This document shows positions 21,418-30,937 of a stretch of 64,000 bases of DNA, piece by piece. Under the pieces are notes generated by a model. That model was not told where the DNA came from and ran no database searches. It saw nothing but the letters and a program-made list of their open reading frames with translations. Source of the stretch: Gremmenia infestans. Lineage: Eukaryota > Ascomycota > Leotiomycetes > Helotiales > Hamatocanthoscyphaceae. Made by a program: the position numbers and the translations under genes. How positions within the stretch are numbered: position 1 is the stretch's first letter; every line of letters begins with the position of its first letter. The stretch covers positions 186,001 through 250,000 of the forward strand of contig JAFEVB010000018.1 of assembly GCA_032629725.1 (NCBI GenBank). The letters run 5' to 3'.

Positions 21418-21831
21418 TCATTCAGCGATGACTTCCTCGCTCCAGTCTCCCTTGCCATCACCATCCATGCCGAAATGAACGGGGCCCAGTTTCAAGAATC
21501 TACGTCGCTGAGTGGGACTTCCAGATACACTCTCATCACTTCCCGAACTCGAACTGCGTCTGATCTTCATGTCCAACACTTCAGGGATGGTCGGAGAAGC
21601 CTCTGCGCCTGCATTTTCAGGCGCCAGTGCAGGGGGCCGACTTGTAGTTGGCAGTGGCAACTTTGATCTCGGAGATGAAGGATAGGATGCGCTCGTTGTT
21701 GGAGCTAGGGATAGAAAGTTGGTGAGCTGAGGGAGAAGAACAGCCTTGGACGTGGGTAATAAGCTTTCTGGGCCGCCAAAAGCGCCGGCTGAAACTTCTT
21801 CGCGGGATAGAGTGGATGATGAGGATGCCAT
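21418..21831 (-). CDS. Small conserved-looking fungal protein (RRRFLKLGPVHFG motif)
   Basis: Single exon. From MASSSSTLSREEVSAGAFGG it gives 137 residues; an upstream in-frame ATG at 21909 would add 26 residues, less likely because that extension is Pro/Ser low-complexity. Visible blocks are VSAGAFGGPESLLPTSKAVL, LPQLTNFLSLAPTTSASYP and the C-terminal RRRFLKLGPVHFGMDGDGKG followed by DWSEEV. I recall similar C-terminal FLKLGPVH endings in uncharacterised ascomycete proteins but know no function. No signal peptide or membrane segment. The plus-strand ORF over the same bases is judged its shadow. Confidence 0.6.
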   Translation of the reverse strand: MASSSSTLSREEVSAGAFGGPESLLPTSKAVLLPQLTNFLSLAPTTSASYPSSPRSKLPLPTTSRPPALAPENAGAEASPTIPEVLDMKIRRSSSSGSDESVSGSPTQRRRFLKLGPVHFGMDGDGKGDWSEEVIAE

Positions 21832-21909
21832 TTTGGGCTGAAAGGAAGTATTTAGAGATGTAGGGCTGAAAGTAGAAGGACGAGGCGGAAGTACGAGCGT
21901 TGTTGGCAA

Positions 21910-24900
21910 CTTGTTGGATGATTACTGTTGCACTCGGTGTTGCACTCGGGCTGGTATATATGCCTGGGAGGACGGGACAATGGAAGATTTAAAGGTCGCA
22001 GAAGCGGTCGCAGGAGGCTTATGTTGCCTTTTTTGGGAATAAGTGGAACGTAGGAAAAGCAAAATGATTTCAAGTAACAGACAAGCCTTTATGATATCAA
22101 TGGACGAGAGGGATGGTCGGGTGGATTACTGTGCTGTAACTAGCAAGCAGTACGTGGGATAGCGCCCAAGATTATGCAAACGTGCGTGATGTATTGGTTG
22201 GGTGGCGATGGTCCATAAGCAATGGATTCGTAATCGCGATCGGGAATGTCAGAAGGAACAAGAAATAAGGAACAAGCAGAACGAACATACGATACTGATA
22301 TATCAGCAGTGAAAATGAGGAGAATGACGACCTTGAAGCTAGATTCCCAATGGGGAAATGGAACAGCGACACTTGAATAACCGTAGCCCTGGTAAAGACG
22401 AAGCTCAGAGCCCGAGCGAGGTCTCGGGCGCCTCCTGATTGGTGTAAATCCTACGACAAGAATATAAGTCGGAAGCAGATCAGATGGCGAACCTACACCA
22501 AGCCCTACGCTGTGACTTACTTGAACCTCTGCCGCAGCTGCCCCTCTAGCCGAAACGGCAATCCTCTCTACCTTTGACAACTACTAATATTATCCTGGAA
22601 TCAATCATACGACCTAGGCTGTTAAATATCGGTATGAAATGCGCTGCGATTCACGATGGTTTCATCATATTATGCGGGGAGCAGCAGCATTGCAAACGAC
22701 CTGGCTCGAGCGATGCCAAAGACTTCCTTCCCCAGGTCGATCAGTCCACTGACTGGAACTACTAAAGTATTAATTGTCACGCTCAAACTCGGTACAGTAT
22801 ATCGCGAAGCCAACCGTCGACTATGTTGCTCGTAGTTCTGTATGCATGTTATTTCGTGGGGTAATTGAGGAGAACACTATCTCCTAGTCTTCCCGAGAGC
22901 CGCTCACGGCGGCGCTAACCGGGGAGATCTAGATAGCGTCGATACCGAGGCTCTTGATTCTGGTCTGAATTTGTAGCGAGGGGGTTTATATCCTTGTCGT
23001 AGTATGGTATGGCAGGATTGGAATTGAGAGGGGTTGATATATCATTTCGAGAAGCTGAGATATGCAGAGGCAATATCAGCCAAAATGTAATCCGCGTGAT
23101 TCAAGCTTCAAAACCAAAGACGTATTGTCGAATGAAGACCCGACTGCGTATACTGGGCCGAGATTTAACGATTGCAGAATTTAACCCGAGGAGGGTTAAG
23201 CAGCTCTCGATGCTTAGAAAAGGTGGTCTCCAAGAAATGATGAAACTTCCTCACGTGACATATGTCCGCTACTTCTTCTGCGGCTGAGGCGCGGTAGAGT
23301 CTCGTACCTGAGGCCGAGTACCAGAAGTTGGTCTTTTGGTATGGATGGTTTGATTGCATCAGATTGCGCACGACCTGCATGAGATCTCGGTCAGCGGACT
23401 CAGAACGGCCCATCGATTTGTGACTCGCCTGTACGAGTACTCGGATCCTAAAGGAGTACGGCTCTCTCGGAAGTGGCTAATCATTCTGCAAGCAGAGGCG
23501 TAGCTAACACAATGCTCGATAACCTGCATTTGATCAAGTCCGGTGCAGTCAGAAGCGGAATATGCAGCTCATTACGCGCCGCACCAGTGGCTTGCTTGCG
23601 AGGTGTGTGTATGGAACTACTGGGGACAGCAAGTTCGGAGTTGTTCTTTTCTCGTGTTGCGAGGCCATAGGCCGTGAAATATGGCATTTACCAATTTTGG
23701 AGGCGGCGTATTTGAGATCTTGTTGCAGTCGTTCAACGGGTGATCACTGGTGGTCTACCTCTTAGGCCGTCAGATCCGGAGTCCGGGACAGGAGACCTGA
23801 CCGGGTAGGTGTTCGAGAGAAAGGTCGATCATAATATTTCAGCCTGGGCGGCATTCCTTAACTCTCTCTTTCTCGCCGTACGGTATTATCTGCGTTCGTC
23901 CTTGACGCGTGTTGGTTAAGGAAGACGTTTCTGCGTTACTCTAAAAGCCTTGCCGGAGATCGCAAGATGGCGCTTAATCCGAGACCGCGATTGGGCGAAC
24001 AAACTAGTCTAGGCCGCCGGGGAGGCTTGAAGGTTTTTCCATCGCACTCTTATCGATAGGAGATCCCATTTGACGGAATCAAAAAATTGTGGCCTTGGCC
24101 TTCTCGAGATTCTATAACTTGATTGGGGACTTCGCAATTTTGTGTTGGCGTTGGCATACTACATTTGGATCTCCTCACTACAGATGCTGCAGCTGACAGT
24201 ATTGCAGCCACCCGTGGTGACGTCGGGGCCCTGCAGATGGAGGTCTTGTGCTTCCTTGAGGAAGGGGGGATCTTTTTTGTAATTGTTAGAGCTTTTGTGA
24301 AATATCAAGTTTCAAGAGAGAAGATGCCCGAACCCCCTGAAAACACATGGCATGTAATGTAGCGAGGCGGCAAAGCGGGCCACCCTTCTTCGACGACTTG
24401 GTCGTGAACAAACTCCTAAGCAAGAGGGCCCGAAGAATGCTATATGGGCCTTTTAGGCTTACTGGAAATTTTGAGGCTGTCATCGTACGGTCATTGACCA
24501 GCTTGATATGTATTGAACCATGGCACCGTCTCTCACTCGTTGATGAGAGGCAAAGCTTCATTGATTCAGCACCGTACAGGATTGCCCATGCGTAATTTTT
24601 TGAACCTGCAAGGATAACCTCCTCCCTGATCAGAAATTCCTTTGTGGTCTGTCCCTTGGAATTTTTGAATATCAGAATCCAAGAAATACTATGAGGTATA
24701 GCCAATTAGCAGGGGAGGTACTCGGCATGTGTGTTACCAACATAGAATTCACAGGGGGGAGAAAGGGGGAATTTTCTCTTGCCGTGGAGAAATAGTTTAA
24801 TGTGTCTTTGAGGGCATGAATCTGTATACCCCTATTAGAGTTACTATCATGGAGTATAATGGACACTTTGTAAGTACCGTTATAGAAGCTGAGACATCCT

Positions 24901-26075
24901 AACATCATCAATGTCCAATCAAAGTGATATTGCACAATAATAGATCACGCAGATTAAAGCCCGGCCAGCTGCTGATACCGAGTGCTCCTTCAAAGTTGTA
25001 AGGCAGAGTGCACAAGCGGAAAAGCCGTTGGCGATAGGCCTTCACGGCCGCCAACAAGGCCGGCAGTCGACGTTGTGCCCCACGGCTGCTGCACGCCCTT
25101 TTTCAACGTCGCTGATAGAGAGGGCTCAGCAGCTTAGGGGATCTGCGAATTTACGAGATCAAATCCAGCCACCATTATGGTTCCTCCAGCGGACCTCGCG
25201 GTTTCGAAAAGTCGTAGTGAGACTGGCGCAGCGTAGACGATACGGAATAATAAGTCGCCCTAAAATGATGTTCTCGAGGGCAAGGATGCGCACATGGCAC
25301 CCCCGTAAATATCTATGCTGGCATCCGCGCCCGAACCAGATTGTCACTATTCATTGGCTCGGTTTCGACGCTCTTGCAGCTATCCACTGAACCCTGTGAT
25401 GGGACTGAAAGCTAATGTTCAAGGGGACAGTCTACCCCAAGCGCAGGGCCATAGCGTGTGCTTGCGTAAATGGAAATTTGGAAAGTGGATCATTTCGTTG
25501 ACTCCTTCGCAGGCCAATCTGAGAGTGTTCATATGAGTTTCGCAGTAGGATCCTTGCAAAGCCTGTCAAGGCTTGCCTTGATAAATTTCCTGTGTCCCTT
25601 CTCTAACATTCCTACTATCCTCAATTTTAGCCAAGTGGGTGCGGGACTGTTGGTAGACAGCCTAGCCTAGCATGACCTTTCACTCCCATGGCTGCAATAA
25701 GATCCAACTTCAGCTCAGATAGCAAACGACCAACACAGGCACTTCCACAGGTGCAAACAACTGTGACCAACTTGACTGAATGGGCCGAACCGTATACTCG
25801 GTACTGTACACGAGTATAAAGCGTCTTGCCGTCGCTGCTGAATCTTGGAAGAAACCTCAAGCTTCATTCATCGTCTCCATAGCACCACAGCTTTCACAAC
25901 TACACTTCAAATTGGCCTTTTGAGATTTTGAATCTTTAGACCTGTCATATCACCCGCCTCAAGTAAGTCAAGATTAATACTAGAGGAGATGCGTTTAATA
26001 CTTTCAGCTGGGCTTTCTTGATAACATGTCGTCTCCATAGTTCCATCCAAGACACGACCAAGCAACATATTCACC
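21910..26075. other. 4.2-kb gene-poor region
   Basis: No gene can be supported. Open frames of 66-146 codons (22140-22580 -, 24286-24705 -, 25028-25390 +) lack conserved motifs and credible splice partners. A TCACGTGA palindrome lies at 23251-23258. The region around 25020-25100 is locally GC-rich with several GGCC palindromes (GGCCTTCACGGCCGCC). No transposon ends were seen. Confidence 0.4.
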
Positions 26076-26346
26076 ATGTGTAAAGAATACATCGACCACT
26101 ACACTTATTGCGGCCATGACGTAGTATCCCAACTCGTGGTCTGCTCAAAGGCCAAAGGACGGAACCTTGACCGATGCCAAAGGGTCGACCCCCCAGTGGT
26201 CCAGACAATCATTGGATGGTGCCCCCACGAAACTGGTATGTCCACTATATCAATCTGTATGTGGCAAGATAGTAACCATGACTAGAAGCTTGATGGTCTT
26301 AGGAGGATCATTTGTCAATACTTGCGGGCATGAATGGGTGACCTAG
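26076..26346 (+). CDS. Small Cys-rich protein of the 'MC...YxxCGH' type
   Basis: Two exons, 26076-26235 and 26303-26346, giving 67 residues. The start MCKEYIDHYTYCGHDVVSQL carries an N-terminal Met-Cys and a CGH; further cysteines fall at CSKAKGRNLDRC and GWCPHE, and the second exon adds FVNTCGHEWVT. The intron (67 bp, GTATGT...TTAG) preserves frame and its exon ends with a plausible Cys-Gly-His repeat; without splicing the ORF reads 69 codons to 26285. Small MC-start proteins of this texture are common in helotialean genomes (from memory); regularly spaced Cys/His suggests metal binding. No signal peptide, so secretion is unlikely. Compare 62034-62246. Confidence 0.55.
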
Positions 26347-28426
26347 CCTGCACGAAGTGGTCTTTTGCGCTTGTGGGCAGTTGTAATTGTTGGAAACTTT
26401 CCCGTACCGGCATGTGTTGGTGGCTTCTCTGTCGGACCATTTATCTTTCCTTGCCTTGAAGTATGATGGGGTTATAGCTCGTTTTTGTGGGTTTCATTGG
26501 TCAAATGATAGTTTCGAAGCAGGTGATGGTGAAGGTGGTATGCTCTGGTTAGCATGTGTCCTTGGAATCAGTCAGAATGTCAATACTTGTTACGGCGAAA
26601 CCTTCCGAGTTGGTTTGTGACGAAACGAACAAACCGAGCCCAATTGCCACCTCCCACGGAATTATATGATCATTGTGGGCGCTTGTCCGGACTTCTCGCA
26701 CCACCCTCAGTCCCGTGCTGAAATTCAACCTCACAGGTTTCTTGAGAACTGACATGGATTGTCAGGCAAATCCGTTATGATCAACTGATCGATAAGTAGA
26801 AAAGAGCGATGCCTTGCATATTTCCCCCGCGTCAGTCGCCTCCACCGCTGATGCACAGCGCATCATTGCCTCTCAACCAAGTCGCGGCTAATAATGCTAA
26901 TATCAAAGTGTGATTCCAACGACAGCGTCCCCTGCTGGACTCTCCTATAAGGATACACAACAGCCCCAAAGAGTAGCTATCATGATAGAATGCCGGGGTT
27001 TGCCATCCTTGCTGCATACATAACTCTCATGTGATAGTAGGTGGGGTTCTGTTGGTTTTGATGATGGCTAGTGTCAAGTCGAAGAAGGAGATACCTCCCT
27101 TCTTGTGTTTCCATGTCCGCGAACTTCGTATATAGAGTTCCCTCCACGGAAGGGCCGAGGGCATCAACAGTGATGTCATGTCATGGGCACGCTTTGCATG
27201 GCTAGAACGATGTCCTAGGCGGCATTAGTCTTGCAGGGGAAAATAGACACTCGTACGCGTACTGCCCTCTCGACTCCCCTCTCAAGATACTGGGGAAGTT
27301 GTGAGGCAGAATAGGGGCTACGATGAGCTAGTAGTGCGTGAAAACAACATTAATTGATCGACGTGAAGGCAACAGCCATAACTCAACAGCGATAAATACG
27401 AAATATTGCCGAGGAATGAAAAGGACGTCGAGACAGACTCAAGAACGGCGGCTGATTCATGGCTGCAGCCTACCCCCGAACAGTGGACCGGTCCGCATTC
27501 AAACCCAGGTGGCCACTGAACAGCTAGAACCCCCTGGCCATAAACATGGAAGTGCCTGTTCGCGGCTGCACGACCCCCTGCACGAGGGACAGCAGAAGCG
27601 CAGAAGCGCAGAAGCGGCGAAATGCACGCTCATCTCCAGGGAAAGACAAATGATAGGGCTGAAGCCAGACGCCCCTCACGCCCCTCATGCCGCGGGCGCC
27701 TATTCTGTGTAATAGGACACGGATTATTCGCCCCTTAGAAGGCAGTCTTTGAACCGTCGATCGAGCAGGAACTCCTAGATCTCGATTTTGCCGAATGATT
27801 GAGAAAGATGACTTGATACTGATCAACGGTCGGTATTTGGATGGCCAGGAAAGGGGGAAAGTAGAGGTTGGGTACTTCTGCGGACGATGGTTTCCCGATC
27901 TGAATCATTGATGGCATCCACACTATTTGAAAGTCGCAAGCTGTATGTGCGGACACACTCGTCCCGCAGTGAAAGAGGTGTCTAAGTAGTATACTTGGTA
28001 AACTTCACCCTAATTGCCCGATGTGATGACAGATCATGGTGGCCGAGGTCATGGGCGTCTGAGGATGTTGACGGATCGGGTCTCCGCGTAAGGAGATGTC
28101 CCTTCACGTGCCGCTTTAAACGCTGTTAGCCGATGCCGATACTTGATATTTCGCGTTAAGGCGGCACTCGCATGCCCAATCCCACGATTTAACACATACC
28201 TACCTACCTAGGACTTAACAACTTCTGCGACCCACGTGGACAGTCCCTCCAAATAAGAGTAATCATCTTTCGTCCATAACGGATACCTGGAATGAACAGA
28301 TATGAGCACCAGAGTTCCGGATGATATGCTGAAGACTTGAACAGTCGTCAGGTGACTATTCATGCCCATTGATTTATATTCGATGCTAATACGTGAAGAG
28401 AAACAAAGGAGAAGTAGTAGCAGAAA
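26347..28426. other. Intergenic region upstream of MDM12
   Basis: 2.1 kb with no supported gene. It contains a CAGAAGCG triplet repeat at 27593-27616, CACGTG at 28105-28110 and 28233-28238, and an ACCTACCTACCTA run near 28197-28210. The ORF 27338-27712 overlaps the repeat and looks spurious. Confidence 0.4.
27593..27616. repeat. 8-bp tandem repeat (CAGAAGCG)x3
   Basis: Three perfect consecutive CAGAAGCG units in the intergenic region upstream of MDM12. Confidence 0.8.
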
Positions 28427-29668
28427 ATGTCCATCGATTTGAACTGGGATACTCTGACATCGGGACCCGATGGCATCGCATTGGCTGAGAAGATCCGAGA
28501 TTTTATTGATGGCAAATTCCAGACGATAACACTTCCACGTTTCATCAAAAGTGTGAATGTCCACAATTTCGAGTTTGGGAGTATTTCTCCAGAAATTGAG
28601 CTAAAGGACCTATGTGATCCTCTTCCAGAATTTTACGAGGAGACTGAAGACAACCACGGCAATGATGGTGAGGACGAAGATGAAGAAGAGGGATGGAGTG
28701 TAAAGAGCGAACAACATGAGACATTGCGAGAGAGGCGAAGGTTGGATCGAGCTGAGAGAACGAATGGGACCGGACAAGCTACACAGCTTCCACCTTACAT
28801 CAACACACGGTTGTCGGGAGTAAGATCCACACATACACTAGGGGACTTGGGAAGTCCCTTTCTCGGTGTTAGCACACCAGGGATACCAGGCGGCACCTCA
28901 AATTTGGGTTACTTTCATTCACATCTTACGTCCGGGCTTTCAGGAGCCCACACGCCTCTTGCCGCTGTCGCAGGTGCTCATCTACCAAATGGCTGGCCGG
29001 ATTATTCGAGTCTACCATTGAATAGAAGAGGGCACCATCAGACTCCCAGCGGAAGCTCGCTCTCTCCTCCACCCACCGCAGACTCAAATCAACCGATGTT
29101 ACGTGAACGTGCTAGTGTATCTACATTGGCTCCATCAACCTCTACGACTAGACCTCAGACTCGAGAAGGTCTGCTGGAAGAGACTGCCGAGGAAGAACCG
29201 ATCTCACCTCCACGACGATTCCGAGAACCAAGAGTTGAGGATCTGCAGACAGTTTTTCGCGTACGCTATGCAGGTGATGTGAGGCTGTCGCTCACAGCTG
29301 AGATTCTACTAGATTACCCTATGCCAAGTTTTGTAGGCATTCCTGTGAAGCTGAACATTACTGGAGTATCATTTGATGGCGTAGCAGTCTTGGCACATAT
29401 TCGAAAACGAGCACATTTTTGCTTTCTGTCACCTGAGGATGCATATGCTGCTGTTGGAGCAGATGAGGATGATCAAGCTCCTGCTAGTGGTATGAAAATG
29501 GGCGGTCTTCTACATGAGATTAAAGTAGAAAGCGAAATCGGACAGAGAGAGAATGGGAAGCAGGTTCTGAAGAACGTGGGCAAGGTTGAGAAATTCGTCT
29601 TAGAACAGGTCAGACGGATTTTTGAAGATGAATTCGTATACCCCAGTTTCTGGACCTTCTTGGTATGA
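28427..29668 (+). CDS. MDM12: Mitochondrial distribution and morphology protein 12 (ERMES subunit)
   Basis: Single exon, 413 residues. The start MSIDLNWDTLTSGPDGIALA and FIKSVNVHNFEFGSISPEIE are diagnostic of Mdm12. The SMP-LTD lipid-transfer domain is split by a long insertion: an acidic run (EDEDEEEGW), a Gly/Ser/Pro segment (DLGSPFLGVSTPGIPGG) and a region rich in SLSPP. It resumes at LQTVFRVRYAGDVRLSL, with IPVKLNITGVSFDGVAVLAH and ending EDEFVYPSFWTFLV. Mdm12 bridges Mmm1 (ER) and Mdm34 (outer mitochondrial membrane) in ERMES and carries glycerophospholipids between the bilayers; it is cytosolic and peripheral. The long central insertion is usual for filamentous ascomycetes compared with yeast (271 residues). 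It converges with VPS28 (230 bp between stops). Confidence 0.97.
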   Translation: MSIDLNWDTLTSGPDGIALAEKIRDFIDGKFQTITLPRFIKSVNVHNFEFGSISPEIELKDLCDPLPEFYEETEDNHGNDGEDEDEEEGWSVKSEQHETLRERRRLDRAERTNGTGQATQLPPYINTRLSGVRSTHTLGDLGSPFLGVSTPGIPGGTSNLGYFHSHLTSGLSGAHTPLAAVAGAHLPNGWPDYSSLPLNRRGHHQTPSGSSLSPPPTADSNQPMLRERASVSTLAPSTSTTRPQTREGLLEETAEEEPISPPRRFREPRVEDLQTVFRVRYAGDVRLSLTAEILLDYPMPSFVGIPVKLNITGVSFDGVAVLAHIRKRAHFCFLSPEDAYAAVGADEDDQAPASGMKMGGLLHEIKVESEIGQRENGKQVLKNVGKVEKFVLEQVRRIFEDEFVYPSFWTFLV

Positions 29669-29898
29669 GGCCATTTACTGTTCAGCAGCTGTTGGCCGAA
29701 CGTGGCGTGGCGTATCTACGCTGCATGATCTTAAGACAGGAGGCCGGCTGTGAGGAAGTGTAGCAGCGGTGAGAGCTGTGCTAGATCAAGTGCTTTGACG
29801 CATCTTGGAGCGATAGCTCTCTTCTAGGGACTTGAGATCCCCTCCCCACGCTACGCTCCGAATCTATATTGAATATGGCATACGCTTCATCGATTTCC

Positions 29899-30715
29899 TC
29901 ACTTCAACGTCGCTTTAAATCCCTGGTATGCTGAATTCATATCAAGCTCCAACTCCCTCGCCTGATCTTCACTGACTTCTTCCGTCGCCTTCATCTGATT
30001 TAAAGTTATTAACCACTGCACAATCTTGGCCCTCGCTTCAAAATCCCTATCCGTAACCTTATTGACACTTGTTATGACATCTGAAAGCAGTGGATGCAGT
30101 TGATCTTTCGCGAGTAATCCAAGTTTAAGTGCATCGAGGAAGGTAATAAAGTCTTGCGTAGCTTCGAGAATCAATGTCCCGTTCGTTCCATTGTTGCTTG
30201 TTGTCGTAGCATTATGAGAGGGTGCTGTTACTGTGCTTGGCATCCCAGTTCGTATCCGTTCTGTCGCTCGCGGTACTTCCATCTGTGAACATCAGACATG
30301 CTGCCTATTCTCATTGAGGTATAGAGATACACACATCCCATTCATTCTTGAATGTATCCAAATCGACAAACTCCCTGGCCACAGCTTCATCCGTCAAAAT
30401 AGCCTTGTACTGCTTCAACAGTCTATCACATATCTCCGTGTAATCTGATTCGGAAATGGCGTCCTTGAGAAACGCTTTCTCGAGTTCGTCTAAAGTAATG
30501 ATAATGCTGAATACTTCCGCAAGAGAATCCTGGAGATCTCGTTCTGCCCGGGTCTCTGAGAGTTTGACTTCCTGCAGAACATTCATGTCAGCCTTGTTGG
30601 AGGGGTATATATAAGAAAGGCTAGGTACCTCGTCAAGATTTATGGTTGCCGAGAGTGTGGTATTTGGAATGTAGCTATGTGGCGTAGGAGCATACGCCTG
30701 GCGATTTTGGTACAT
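29899..30715 (-). CDS. VPS28: ESCRT-I subunit Vps28
   Basis: Three exons: 30715-30629, 30571-30335, 30282-29899 (introns 57 and 52 bp), giving 235 residues. Residues 1-30 (MYQNRQAYAPTPHSYIPN) are a typical fungal leader. The N-terminal core (EEVKLSETRAERDLQDSLAE, YTEICDRLLKQYKAI, FVDLDTFKNEWD) binds Vps23/Vps37. The linker MEVPRATERIRTGMPSTV follows a phase-0 splice, and the C-terminal four-helix domain (FITFLDALKLGLLAKDQLHP, REFEARAKIVQWL-like block) binds ESCRT-II Vps36. Vps28 sorts ubiquitinated cargo into multivesicular bodies. Its start lies 222 bp from NOC2, transcribed the other way. Confidence 0.95.
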
Positions 30716-30937
30716 TCTGCTTGGTCCTGTATTACCTAGATAGGTACTCTTGGACTTGATTATATTGCTTTGATGGCTCGAGGAGCTGGTGGAGTAGCTG
30801 TGGCAGAATATATCCACACCGCCAGAGATTTTTCCGAGAAGGGGATAGCCCCTCAAAATTTCCTTATCGAAAAAAAAGTGCAGGCTTGAATCGATAATTA
30901 TCGCAGGTTTTACCCATCGCACAATTTACACATCACA
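30716..30937. promoter_or_regulatory. Compact bidirectional promoter VPS28 / NOC2
   Basis: 222 bp between divergent start codons. It contains AAAATTTCC (30855-30863), resembling part of the RRPE element, an A8 run near 30870, and the complement of GCGATGGG (30913-30920), one mismatch from the PAC core GCGATGAG of yeast ribosome-biogenesis genes. Similarity is by eye; function is inferred. Confidence 0.4.

Noticed and set aside
22140..22580. 146-codon minus-strand ORF in the gene-poor region
   Set aside because: Has some hydrophobic stretches, but no recognisable motif, no splice partners and no family memory; composition fits chance.
24286..24705. 139-codon minus-strand ORF
   Set aside because: Protein-like in part, but an overlapping plus-strand ORF competes and no domain was recognised.
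25028..25390. 120-codon plus-strand ORF in locally GC-rich DNA
   Set aside because: Arg/Trp/Gln-rich translation without motif; openness follows from GC content.
27338..27712. 124-codon plus-strand ORF
   Set aside because: Overlaps the CAGAAGCG tandem repeat and has no conserved segment.
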